Of a stretch of 64,000 bases of DNA, positions 52,086-60,318 are shown one piece after another (the stretch's first letter is position 1; every line of letters starts with the position of its first letter). Source of the stretch: Bacillus sp. CH140a_4T (GTDB lineage Bacteria; Bacillota; Bacilli; Bacillales; Bacillaceae_G); assembly GCF_008923725.1 (NCBI RefSeq), contig NZ_WBPF01000013.1, forward strand, positions 558,001 to 622,000, in the 5' to 3' direction. Below the pieces are notes generated by a model, which was given only the letters and a program-made list of their open reading frames with translations, was not told the DNA's origin and made no database searches. The translations under genes and the position numbers were made by a program.

Positions 52086-52168
52086 ATAAACAAGTACTCC
52101 CATCTAGGGAATTTCATCATTAAGCATCTTTGTCCATAACTCTTGCTTACAGTTATAAAATCTTTTCT

Positions 52169-52957
52169 TTACTTATGGGCCAATCGAGTAGCAATTTTTT
52201 CACCAAGACGAAGCTCTTGCCCACTCTTCAAATTCTGCACTACTTCTATCATATCTTTTTCAAACAATAACACAACTGTTGAGCCAAATGTAAAGTATGC
52301 CATTTCTTCACCTTTTTGAACAGTACTTCTTTCATGCAAAAGCTCAATACTATTAACAAACATAGCTCCTACTTTTACAAGCGCCATATGTTCACCGTCA
52401 CTATTTACTTCTGTAACAGAGCGATAATTTTTTGATAATGGCTCTTTCCCGTATTCCATACCAGCTGCATTTACCGGATATGATTTTCTACCAAGTACAA
52501 ACCTTTCAGTCACAGAACCAGAAAGCGGGCTATGAATACGATGATAATGACTTGGGCTTAAATAAATAACCATGTATGTACCACCTGCATATCGCTTTGC
52601 ACGTTCTTCATTACCTAGCATATCCACGATCGAATAACGCTTGCCTTTAATATCAAATGTTTTTGTGTCCTCAATAGGACCGTGATCAGCAAAAACACCA
52701 TCAACAGGACTAACGATACTCGATGCACCTGTATCAACACTACGCTTTCCTTCTTTTAGCTTACGCGTAAATAATTCATGCAATGTTCTATATTCCTTCA
52801 AACCCTTTTCCATCTCATCTTGATTAATTTGAAAAACTTTCGCATACGATGGAATAATGATAGAGCTCAAACGAGATTGTGCAAATTTACGTAATATATA
52901 AGAAGTAAAACGACCATTTGTAAGTTCGATCATAAGTCGATATAATGTACGTCGCAA
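52169..52957 (-). CDS. psd: Phosphatidylserine decarboxylase Psd
   Basis: A 262-residue proenzyme that makes phosphatidylethanolamine at the membrane. Self-cleavage is expected between G225 and S226 in [10 protein letters not shown], giving the pyruvoyl alpha chain; the HD and H motifs [11 protein letters not shown] near 137 are present. Monocistronic. Confidence 0.95.
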   Translation of the reverse strand: MRRTLYRLMIELTNGRFTSYILRKFAQSRLSSIIIPSYAKVFQINQDEMEKGLKEYRTLHELFTRKLKEGKRSVDTGASSIVSPVDGVFADHGPIEDTKTFDIKGKRYSIVDMLGNEERAKRYAGGTYMVIYLSPSHYHRIHSPLSGSVTERFVLGRKSYPVNAAGMEYGKEPLSKNYRSVTEVNSDGEHMALVKVGAMFVNSIELLHERSTVQKGEEMAYFTFGSTVVLLFEKDMIEVVQNLKSGQELRLGEKIATRLAHK

Positions 52958-53204
52958 ATTGCGAAACCTCCTAATCAGCCTATAACTTTAGCTTCCCCTT
53001 CTTTTCCTTCTATATCATATGTAAAATTGGTTCTTATTTCCACATATCATATAGAACTGTTTCATTGATACATGCGGAAAACTAAGTATGGTATTATTCT
53101 TAAATTGTTTAGCACCCTCTAATATTACAGATAGAATCCGTCATTTTCAACAGTGAACATGGATTTCTTCTGAACACAACTCTTTTTCTTTCCTTATTTA
53201 CAAA

Positions 53205-53240
53205 AAGAAAAGCAGCCCATTTTAAAATATGGCTGCTTGC
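53205..53240 (-). terminator. Terminator of sigK
   Basis: Stem AAGCAGCC / GGCTGCTT with an AT inner part and TTTTCTTTTT on the minus strand. Confidence 0.8.
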
Positions 53241-53248
53241 AATGTACA

Positions 53249-53962
53249 TTATTCTTTCGCTTTTTTCTCTTTCTCTGCTCTTACAAATTCATGGAACATT
53301 TTCATTAAAGCACGCTTTTCAATTCTTGATACGTAGCTTCTCGAGATACCGAGTGCCTTTGCGATCTCTCGTTGCGTTTTCTCTTTATCAAGCCCCAGTC
53401 CAAAACGCTTCACGATTACTTCTTTCTCCCGTTCGTCTAAAATATCGATATACTCTTTAATCTTTTCTAACTCCATACTAAGCTGAATCATATCAATTAC
53501 ATCTTCAGACTCTGATTTTAATATATCAATAAGCGATATTTCATTCCCCTCTTTATCTTGCCCGATCGGGTCATGAAGTGAAACGTCCTTTTTCGTTTTC
53601 TTTAGTACACGTAAATGCATCAAAATTTCATTTTCAATACAGCGTGCTGCATACGTCGCAAGTTTTGTGCCTTTTCCTGCCGAATAGCTCTCGATCGCTT
53701 TAATAAGCCCTATTGTACCAATTGAAATTAAATCTTCTGCATCTTCCCCTGTGTTTTCAAACTTCTTAACGATATGAGCTACAAGCCGTAAATTATGTTC
53801 AATTAACAAATTCCTCGCTTGAGCATCACCTTGCTCCATTAACTCTAAGTACTTTCTCTCATCGTCTGATGATAACGGTTGCGGAAACGCATTGTTCTTT
53901 ACATAAGAAACAAAGACAAACACTTCTCGAACCATATATCCAATTGCGGCGAATAGACTCAA
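53249..53962 (-). CDS. sigK: Sporulation sigma factor SigK (pro-SigK), uninterrupted
   Basis: A 237-residue sigma factor of the late mother cell. Residues 1-20 are the hydrophobic pro-sequence ([17 protein letters not shown]) cut by SpoIVFB before release. Region 2 is at about 40-115 ([27 protein letters not shown]), region 4 at 165-230 with [21 protein letters not shown]. Start at the TTG at 53962, six bases after GGAGGTG. The gene is continuous, so no skin element interrupts it as in B. subtilis 168. Confidence 0.95.
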
Positions 53963-54119
53963 ACCTTTCACCTCCGCCAAAATAGTGGTCTTTACTATGT
54001 GTATGTGGGCGTAAGGTTGTTTGTGTCTGTACGATATCATTCCAACATCTTTTTAAGCATAATTCTTGTCTCACGAAGCTTTGCTACGTATACTTTAACA
54101 ACAGATAGGAGGGGGAAAT

Positions 54120-54161
54120 GTGAAACATTTTACTACCTTCTTGTGCATAAGTAGCTTGTAA
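54120..54161 (+). CDS. Possible 13-residue leader peptide
   Basis: GTG-started frame MKHFTTFLCISSL with a strong RBS (GGAGGGGG, five bases before). It overlaps the first arm of a hairpin upstream of the gene at 54221, like leader peptides that control translation by ribosome stalling. Not proven. Confidence 0.35.
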   Translation: MKHFTTFLCISSL

Positions 54162-54207
54162 GAGATGAACTCCTTGTACGCTCTTGCAAGCTGCTTGTAC
54201 TACAAGG
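54153..54207 (+). promoter_or_regulatory. Possible translational attenuator before the 76-residue gene
   Basis: Arms AGCTTGTAAGAG (54153-54164) and CTCTTGCAAGCT (54181-54192) pair with one mismatch. CTTGTA occurs three times (54155, 54173, 54194) and is complementary to TACAAG at 54201-54206, directly before the GGAGG of the next gene; CCTTGTA at 54172-54178 pairs with TACAAGG. This could hide the ribosome site. Confidence 0.4.
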
Positions 54208-54220
54208 AGGGATTACAAAT

Positions 54221-54451
54221 ATGAGATTTGAAAGAACACGTGCTTTTACGCGACACCAACGTCAACGTACAATGCGCCGAAAGATGAATATTGCAAAACA
54301 CGCCTGGGGATATACTCCTGAAATTGCCGGTATTTTTGCGAAAGGAAAAGTCCACTGTTCTTGCGGAATGTGTACAACAAAGTGGCGAACAGAAGGACCA
54401 CCTGCTAGTGTACAGAAGTGGTTATACAAAATTGATACATACGAAGAATAA
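54221..54451 (+). CDS. Small basic protein with CxCxxC motif, unknown function
   Basis: 76 residues; Arg-rich N-terminus (RFERTRAFTRHQRQRTMRRK), then VHCSCGMC with C46, C48 and C51, which could bind metal with a fourth ligand such as H45. RBS AAGGAGG precedes the ATG by nine bases. I recall similar short hypothetical proteins in many bacteria, without known function. A nucleic-acid-binding role is only a guess. Confidence 0.75.
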   Translation: MRFERTRAFTRHQRQRTMRRKMNIAKHAWGYTPEIAGIFAKGKVHCSCGMCTTKWRTEGPPASVQKWLYKIDTYEE

Positions 54452-54462
54452 TCGTTCTTTCT

Positions 54463-54493
54463 AAAAAAGGTCTTCTCTCGAAGACCTTTTTCC
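54463..54493. terminator. Bidirectional terminator at 54463
   Basis: Stem AAAGGTCTT / AAGACCTTT with poly-A and poly-T flanks, between convergent genes. Confidence 0.8.
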
Positions 54494-54505
54494 CTATTGA
54501 AAAGC

Positions 54506-56002
54506 TTATTTGCTCCAAATTTTCTTCCCTGTGTTGGCATCAATATAACGCAGTTCTCGACTACAATCGAAGGATTCTTTATAATTTTCATCCGTTGTTT
54601 GTTTATACAATAATTTATATACCGTTTCTTCTGCATCATTATCTATGTCCCATTCTAAATTAATTCGGATGGCCTCTTTGTATATTTGTAACGCTTTTTC
54701 TTTTGTTACTTTTGGTGTTGTTTCATATGTAAGCAATTCTTTTATAAAGTTGCTAGATTCTCCAGAGTAGTGTATCACAGCACCATTTTCCGCATTTATA
54801 TTGACCATAAATTGCTTACACTCTGCTGGAATACCATTCACATATACGGAAAAGATAAACCTTTCAATTCCATCTTCTGTTGCTTCACGTTCTTCCCAAA
54901 GACGTAGATATTTTGTGACATCTGGAATAACTTGTTCCAAAAATTGAAGTGCTTTTTGTAAACATTCCTCTCTAGACAATATTTGCTTTACTTCTTTATC
55001 GTCTGTCAGTTTTATAAAACCAGTTAATTCATTGGTAGATTTATCAACCGTAATGCCAAGTAAATTATTATATTTTAACATCGGTAAATGCTTCTTAAAA
55101 AATTCATTCATTAAATATGGATTTTTTTCTTCTTTGTGTTTCTGTAATTCCTCTTTCGGAACAAATTTCATCCTGATTTCATCATCATTTTCCGTCTCAG
55201 CTACTTTTGTAAAACTTTCTTTATCCCAGTCAAACAAATCGAATATATCATCTTTTCGGCTACCTTTTTTCAGTTTTTCAACAGCTATAGTTGGAGGCCA
55301 CTTATAGTGATCCGATCCAAACAAATCTTTACCTGTACTTGCTTTAATAAACGCATGGCTAGGTTCTGGTTCATATACAAGATGGTACCCTTTTACTTCC
55401 TCTCCATTTTCATACTCACATGAAGAGTATGTTAAATCCACAAATACAAGTCTCATATCTTGTCTAGCTTTCAAATTTTCTAAGACGACGTTCTCTTCAA
55501 CGATTTCACTTGGCCATAACGGTTTTTTCTCGATAGCTTTTTGTCCATTATAACGAAAATGCACAACATTACCTGAAGAATGAACTCGCACAACACACCC
55601 TGTATTTGGCAATGGGTATCCATTCACTTCTTGCATATAATTTACTTCTTTCCAACCGCGCCTGTCGTCCTTAACAGTTACATATGTATAAAATTCATAT
55701 CCTTCTTTTGTATATTTTTTTAAGAATACATTTGCAATCTCTCTTGCTTTATTCTCCTCTATCGCTTCCTTACCACTCGAAAAAGAATTTTCATCATCTA
55801 TACTAAATTCAATTACATTACCAGTATGTCTATTCAGCGTAATTTGTATCGTTTTCTCCTCGTCCTCTTTATGCTCCCACCATAATAGATGATACGGGTC
55901 ATCCACGCCTTCTTGATCATCTACAACAAGACTATAATCATCTGGAATGTCAATCATATGAGCCACTTGCTCTTTTCTTTCTTTATCTTTTTGATTCATC
56001 AT
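54506..56002 (-). CDS. YcdB/YcdC-like protein with PepSY-type repeats
   Basis: A 498-residue acidic protein built of repeated PepSY-like units (ETARGH-type phrases such as ITLNRHTGNVIEFSIDDENS, ARQDMRLVFVDLTYSSCEYE and INAENGAVIHYSG), similar to the YcdB/YcdC family of B. subtilis. No signal peptide or membrane helix is visible, so it appears cytosolic, or is exported by another route. Function unknown. RBS AAAGGAGAGG; the ATG at 56002 or the next codon may start. Confidence 0.65.
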   Translation of the reverse strand: MMNQKDKERKEQVAHMIDIPDDYSLVVDDQEGVDDPYHLLWWEHKEDEEKTIQITLNRHTGNVIEFSIDDENSFSSGKEAIEENKAREIANVFLKKYTKEGYEFYTYVTVKDDRRGWKEVNYMQEVNGYPLPNTGCVVRVHSSGNVVHFRYNGQKAIEKKPLWPSEIVEENVVLENLKARQDMRLVFVDLTYSSCEYENGEEVKGYHLVYEPEPSHAFIKASTGKDLFGSDHYKWPPTIAVEKLKKGSRKDDIFDLFDWDKESFTKVAETENDDEIRMKFVPKEELQKHKEEKNPYLMNEFFKKHLPMLKYNNLLGITVDKSTNELTGFIKLTDDKEVKQILSREECLQKALQFLEQVIPDVTKYLRLWEEREATEDGIERFIFSVYVNGIPAECKQFMVNINAENGAVIHYSGESSNFIKELLTYETTPKVTKEKALQIYKEAIRINLEWDIDNDAEETVYKLLYKQTTDENYKESFDCSRELRYIDANTGKKIWSK

Positions 56003-56061
56003 ACCTCTCCTTTATTACAATTTAAGGTAATTATAACAAACAAAACCAAAGAACTATAAAC

Positions 56062-56092
56062 AAAAAAGACTAGAGATATCTCTAGTCTTTTA
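56062..56092 (-). terminator. Terminator of rpmG
   Basis: Stem AAAGACTAGAGA / TCTCTAGTCTTT with minus-strand TTTTTTG, overlapping the rpmG stop. Confidence 0.8.
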
Positions 56093-56239
56093 CTTTGTCT
56101 CACGATGTAGCGTTACTCGCTTTAATCGCGGACAATATTTTTTTAGTTCGATGCGCTCTGGATTGTTTCGTTTATTTTTTTTAGAAATATAATTACGATC
56201 ACCGCACTCTGTACAAGCTAATGTAATATTTACACGCAT
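56090..56239 (-). CDS. rpmG: 50S ribosomal protein L33 (RpmG paralogue)
   Basis: A 49-residue L33 ([20 protein letters not shown]). The first Cys pair is CTEC (9, 12), but the second pair is reduced to YCPRL, so only three of four zinc ligands remain. Bacillus carries several L33 copies, with and without zinc sites. The RBS is AAAGGAGAA. Short intergenic gaps on both sides. Confidence 0.93.
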   Translation of the reverse strand: MRVNITLACTECGDRNYISKKNKRNNPERIELKKYCPRLKRVTLHRETK

Positions 56240-56464
56240 ATGTAGTTCTCCTTTCTTTCAAAGATCGCAAACTAAAACGTAACGATTACGATTTATATGT
56301 TATATAACTTTATTCTCTTTGTCAATTGCAAAAAAAGACAAAAATCTGAAACAATTAGTTCATACGAAATTCACACGAATCTATTAATATAGGAATTGTA
56401 CATAGTGAACTTATTAACAATCACGTTTATTTATATAGAATTTTAATCGAAAGGAGTTGAAAGT

Positions 56465-56536
56465 ATGAAAACTAAATATCGTTTTATGATCTCATCATTT
56501 GCTGCTTGCGCCTACATGATTTGGTGTTTAGTATAA
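56465..56536 (+). CDS. Possible 23-residue membrane peptide upstream of the alarmone synthetase
   Basis: MKTKYRFMISSFAACAYMIW and three more residues, preceded by AAAGGAG at eight bases. The middle is hydrophobic enough for a short membrane segment. It ends 40 bp before the synthetase gene on the same strand, so it may be a small membrane protein or a leader peptide. No match known to me. Confidence 0.5.
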   Translation: MKTKYRFMISSFAACAYMIWCLV

Positions 56537-56576
56537 TAACAACCTCACTTGTAAATAGGAAAAGGTGTGTATATAA

Positions 56577-57227
56577 ATGGAATATAATCAATCAACAGTT
56601 AACTATTGGAAAGCTTTTGTACTACCATATACATTCGCTTTAGAAGAGTTAAAAACTAAATTTGAAATTATGAACCGGGAAGCCCAATTTTTAGAGGATT
56701 ACAACCCGTTTGAACATATAAAAACAAGATTAAAACAGCCTGAAAGTATTATTAAAAAGCTTGAACGTAAAAATTTATTACCGACAGTTGAAAATGCGCA
56801 AACACATTTACAAGATATCATCGGCATCCGTATTACATGTTGCTTCGTAGAAGATATTTATCATTTAAAAGAAGTCATTCAAAAGCGTGAAGATATGGAA
56901 ATCATAGAAGTAAAAGATTATATCGCTAATCCAAAGGGAAACGGATATAAAAGTTTACACATGATTATTAAATATCCTTTATCACTGAATTCTGGTACAA
57001 AAGATGTATTTGCAGAAATCCAGTTACGTACGCTAGCAATGGACTTTTGGGCAAGTTTAGAACATAAACTTTACTATAAATATGAAGGGAAAATACCTGA
57101 GTATTTAAAAGATGAACTTCATGATGCGGCAATGAAGGCTGAAGATCTTGATAATAAAATGGCAACAATCCGCCAAGATATTGATGATATCGAAGCATGT
57201 TCAAATCAAATTCTGTTACCACTATAA
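56577..57227 (+). CDS. ywaC: Small alarmone synthetase (YwaC/RelP type)
   Basis: A 216-residue single-domain RelA/SpoT synthetase without hydrolase or regulatory domains; makes (p)ppGpp-type alarmones. Key motifs: HIKTRLKQPESIIKKLERK near 48, DIIGIRITC near 82, NPKGNGYKSLHMII near 121, AEIQLRT near 147, and FWASLEHKLYYK near 159. The pattern is nearer to B. subtilis YwaC (SasA, SAS2) than YjbM. B. subtilis ywaC is induced by cell-envelope stress; no such promoter was identified here. Confidence 0.9.
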   Translation: MEYNQSTVNYWKAFVLPYTFALEELKTKFEIMNREAQFLEDYNPFEHIKTRLKQPESIIKKLERKNLLPTVENAQTHLQDIIGIRITCCFVEDIYHLKEVIQKREDMEIIEVKDYIANPKGNGYKSLHMIIKYPLSLNSGTKDVFAEIQLRTLAMDFWASLEHKLYYKYEGKIPEYLKDELHDAAMKAEDLDNKMATIRQDIDDIEACSNQILLPL

Positions 57228-57258
57228 AAAAGGTTCTCTCCAATGAGAACCTTTTTTT
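57224..57258 (+). terminator. Terminator of the alarmone synthetase
   Basis: Stem AAAGGTTCTC / GAGAACCTTT with a seven-T run. Confidence 0.85.
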
Positions 57259-57303
57259 CGCTATTTACGGGCAGTAAGACTCCCTGATTAAAGGTTCACG
57301 TTA
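57254..57303. repeat. Strongly shortened bcr1-like repeat
   Basis: Begins CGCTATTTACGGGCAGTAAG right after the terminator T run and ends CTGATTAAAGGTTCACGTTAT, so both ends of the bcr1-like element are present and the centre is deleted. Its last TTA is the stop codon of the lipoprotein gene. Confidence 0.55.
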
Positions 57304-57768
57304 TTTTTTCCCTATCGTACGAACTTCTTCAATTTTCCAGCCATCCTCTTCTTTTCCAAGTGCATACTGTACATTTTTCTGAAGAGTGACCTCCCCCTCT
57401 ATTTCCTTTTCCTTTGTTTCAACTACCACATACCCTTCTTTACTAGCTTTCATGTCTATATGTTCCAATTGAATTTTCTTATTTCCCTTTTGAAAAGCTG
57501 CTTCTTTTTGTGTTTTTAAATCTTCAGCACTAGGCATCTTCTTTGAGAATAACTCCATATGTTCAGCAAGATTTTTTTCATTTGTCGTCTGTACAAATTT
57601 CTCCATAACATCTTGAATCGATTTCTCTTCTTCTTTCGTTATTTGTACCTTTTCCTCAGTTTTTGTAGTAGTAGATTTTTGTTCTATATGATTCTCCTTG
57701 GATTGACATCCAACTAGTAATAATACACCTATTAGAAGGGATCCTATTCCCCTGAAAAAAGAACTCAT
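57301..57768 (-). CDS. Small lipoprotein, unknown function
   Basis: 155 residues: signal peptide with lipobox LLVGC (Cys about 21), a Lys/Thr/Glu linker, then a region predicted alpha+beta (VMEKFVQTTNEKNLAEHMELF) similar in shape to NTF2-like or DUF4878-type domains. Start at 57768 follows AGGAGATGGG. It lies 54 bp after the phosphatase gene, with a hairpin between, so it may be partly co-expressed. Confidence 0.8.
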   Translation of the reverse strand: MSSFFRGIGSLLIGVLLLVGCQSKENHIEQKSTTTKTEEKVQITKEEEKSIQDVMEKFVQTTNEKNLAEHMELFSKKMPSAEDLKTQKEAAFQKGNKKIQLEHIDMKASKEGYVVVETKEKEIEGEVTLQKNVQYALGKEEDGWKIEEVRTIGKK

Positions 57769-57785
57769 CTTCCCATCTCCTAAAA

Positions 57786-57817
57786 AGAAAAGTGAGGCAT
57801 TTCGCCTCACTTTCATT
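57786..57817 (-). terminator. Hairpin between phosphatase and lipoprotein genes
   Basis: Stem GTGAGGC / GCCTCAC with minus-strand TTTTCTTTTTAG. Confidence 0.75.
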
Positions 57818-57822
57818 GATAA

Positions 57823-59208
57823 TTAGCGTCTCCCTTTATTCGGATCGCCACCGCCAACTATATCAAAGACACGTTTAGCGATATTTGTATTCTCTTGAAC
57901 GCCAGAGAACAAGTATTTACCTGGGCCAAATGCATATACATTTACATCTTCCCCTGTATGTCCACCTGTCGTCCAGCCTGTAACCGAACGTTTATTGAAA
58001 ATATCTTCAATCGCATTATCAATCTTTGTTACATCTTTTGAAGGAGCTATATCATTTACCGCTTTAATTTCTTCTGGTGTTAACTGTAAATCAATATATT
58101 TTTTCAATGTTTCTTCTACATTTGCACCTTTTGCAATCTCATTTGCCATGAAGTCTGGTGTGCGTTTTGCAGCTTTAATTGGATCTACTTTAAAGTTATA
58201 CTCGCCATTCGCACCTAATGATAATCCACCAGTAGCGTGGTCTGCCGTTGCAACGACTAACGTATTTTTATCTTTTTTCGCAAACTCAATCGCTGCTTTA
58301 AATGCTTTTTCAAAGTCTTCCATTTCACTCATTGCACCAACGATATCATTATCGTGTCCAGCCCAGTCGATTTGACTTCCTTCAACCATTAAGAAGAAAC
58401 CATTTTTATTTTTGTTCAAACGTTCAATTGCTGCATTTGTCATTTCTTCTAATGAAGGTGTTTTATCGGTACGGTCAATCATTTTATCTAAACCGCCTGG
58501 TGCAAATAAACCTAGAATTTGATCGTTTTTATCATTTAACAATTGATTGCGATCAGTCACATAGCTATAACCAGATTTCTTAAATTCTTCTGTAAGATTG
58601 CGATCTTTTCTAACAAAGTTATTTACACCGCCGCCAAGCATAACGTCTACTTTATGCTTCCCTTTAATTTTTTCATCAAAATAATCATTTGCAATTGCGT
58701 CCATATTTTTACGACTAATGTCATGCGCACCGAAAGCAGCTGGTGTTGCATGTGTAATTTCAGAAGTAGCAACGAGTCCCGTTGATTTCCCTTTTTCTTT
58801 CGCTTGTTCAAGAACAGTTTTCACTTCTGCTTTATCATTATCAACTGCAATTGCTGCATTATATGTTTTAATTCCTGCTGACATGGCTGTTGCTGCTGAT
58901 GCAGAGTCTGTGATATTTTCATGTTCATCTTCCGGATATGTCTTTTGTGTTCCTACAAGATGTTTATCAAACTCTGTAGATTCCATCTCGAATGTTTTTG
59001 GATTATCTTTCATATAACGATGAGCCGTCATGTATGAAGGGCCCATACCATCTCCAATTAACACAATAACATTTTTAATCTTCGCATTGCTTCCGCTCTC
59101 ATCTGCATTTACTTCACTAGAACGTGTAAAATTCCATGTTGCCACCGAAGTAACTGCTAACGACGCCACAACTGCAAATGGCCATGCTTTTTTCACAAAC
59201 TTTTTCAC
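57823..59208 (-). CDS. Secreted alkaline phosphatase
   Basis: A 461-residue alkaline phosphatase (PhoA/PhoB family) with an N-terminal signal sequence (helix about 8-25). Active-site features: metal Asp in LIGDGMG at 53, catalytic S102 in TDSASAAT, VEGSQIDWAGHDND near 275, TADHATGG near 319 and GHTGEDV near 419. It releases phosphate from monoesters outside the membrane. A PhoP-type box upstream suggests phosphate-starvation control. RBS region AATTAGGGGG. Confidence 0.93.
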   Translation of the reverse strand: MKKFVKKAWPFAVVASLAVTSVATWNFTRSSEVNADESGSNAKIKNVIVLIGDGMGPSYMTAHRYMKDNPKTFEMESTEFDKHLVGTQKTYPEDEHENITDSASAATAMSAGIKTYNAAIAVDNDKAEVKTVLEQAKEKGKSTGLVATSEITHATPAAFGAHDISRKNMDAIANDYFDEKIKGKHKVDVMLGGGVNNFVRKDRNLTEEFKKSGYSYVTDRNQLLNDKNDQILGLFAPGGLDKMIDRTDKTPSLEEMTNAAIERLNKNKNGFFLMVEGSQIDWAGHDNDIVGAMSEMEDFEKAFKAAIEFAKKDKNTLVVATADHATGGLSLGANGEYNFKVDPIKAAKRTPDFMANEIAKGANVEETLKKYIDLQLTPEEIKAVNDIAPSKDVTKIDNAIEDIFNKRSVTGWTTGGHTGEDVNVYAFGPGKYLFSGVQENTNIAKRVFDIVGGGDPNKGRR

Positions 59209-59286
59209 TGTCTTGTCCCCCTAATTAGGTTATTCATTTCCCACTATCAAATTTAATGGAAGACTATTAAGAGAAAATTAGTTATA

Positions 59287-59313
59287 TGTAAATTTTTTGT
59301 TAACTTATGTAAA
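59287..59313 (-). promoter_or_regulatory. Candidate PhoP box of the alkaline phosphatase gene
   Basis: Three direct TT(T/A)ACA repeats on the minus strand (59313-59308, 59303-59298, 59292-59287) at 10-11 base spacing, the pattern bound by PhoP in Bacillus. A TAATAG -10-like hexamer follows 17 bases after the last repeat. Confidence 0.7.
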
Positions 59314-59469
59314 TATCAGTTATAATTTGTATAAGTTTGTCTGTTCATATCAACCATCTTCCCCTTTACAATCGAAATATAAACTAGTTGGATTTCATTT
59401 AACGTAAATCTCTTAATTAACATTTTCAATCTACTTTTATGAGAATTAATAGAAATGTGGTGAACATTT

Positions 59470-60303
59470 ATGAAAACAATAAAGCTAGATGAATCTTTTA
59501 TCTTTGATTTACTCGACCTTTGCAAAGCTATTGGATGGTTACAAGATAAAGCATTTATGAAAAAACAATTCGAAATGTACCTTTCTCTCGGCACACTTAT
59601 CGGTTATATACATGAAAATAAATTGATTGCAGCTGGAGGAGTATTTCCTTTTAAAAATAGTTTTTCTACGATTGGCATGTTAATCGTCCATCCTAATTTT
59701 CAAGGCCGAGGCATCGGGCGGATTTTGCTAACTCGTTGCTTAGCACACACTCACCCAAAACAACCAATTGCACTTATTGCAACAAAAGCCGGCGAGCCTC
59801 TTTATACATCATGCGGATTTCAAACAGTAACGACGATTCATCGTTTTGAAAAACAAACTACTAAGACACATATTACTCCTACACAACAAGTGAAAGAACA
59901 AGATCTTGTATCACTTATTTCTCTCGATCAAATTACAACTGGTGCGAATCGTTCTTTACTTTATTCATCGCTATTACCAAGAACGAGCCATTCTTTTAAA
60001 ATTGAGAGAAATAACTGTATAGAAGCTTTTTCCTTATGTATACAAAAAGGTAATATATTATGCGTCAATCCACTTATCGCAAAGCGAGAGAAGGATGCTA
60101 TTCAATTATTCAAGAAAATCTGTGAATGTTGGAGTGGCACAGTAAGGATTGATGTCCCCCATTCACAATTTTCATTTCGTCAATTTCTTCAAACAGAAAA
60201 TTTCCAAGAAACACTCCTTTCACCTCTTATGACGAAAAATGGTAGTCAACTTCCTGGAAATCGTAACATGCTATTTGCTATGATAGATACAGCGTTATGT
60301 TAG
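59470..60303 (+). CDS. GNAT-family N-acetyltransferase
   Basis: 277 residues: GNAT domain at about 1-135 with motif A VHPNFQGRGIGRILLTRCL near 74 and YTSCGFQ near 116, then a C-terminal half (about 150-275) that looks like a second, degenerate GNAT-like fold. Substrate unknown. RBS is weak (GTGGTG). It precedes the hydrolase gene by 15 bp. Confidence 0.8.
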   Translation: MKTIKLDESFIFDLLDLCKAIGWLQDKAFMKKQFEMYLSLGTLIGYIHENKLIAAGGVFPFKNSFSTIGMLIVHPNFQGRGIGRILLTRCLAHTHPKQPIALIATKAGEPLYTSCGFQTVTTIHRFEKQTTKTHITPTQQVKEQDLVSLISLDQITTGANRSLLYSSLLPRTSHSFKIERNNCIEAFSLCIQKGNILCVNPLIAKREKDAIQLFKKICECWSGTVRIDVPHSQFSFRQFLQTENFQETLLSPLMTKNGSQLPGNRNMLFAMIDTALC

Positions 60304-60318
60304 AAAGGGGACACCTCA

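Noticed and set aside
53249..54040. Longer sigK frame starting at 54040
   Set aside because: The extension is unlike the SigK pro-sequence, while TTG at 53962 follows GGAGGTG and gives the expected N-terminus.
53963..54119. SigE or SigK promoter upstream of sigK
   Set aside because: CATACA-like hexamers exist but no matching -35 at 16-18 bases was convincing.
57995..58375. 126-codon plus-strand frame
   Set aside because: Fully antisense to the alkaline phosphatase gene, with no RBS; a shadow frame.
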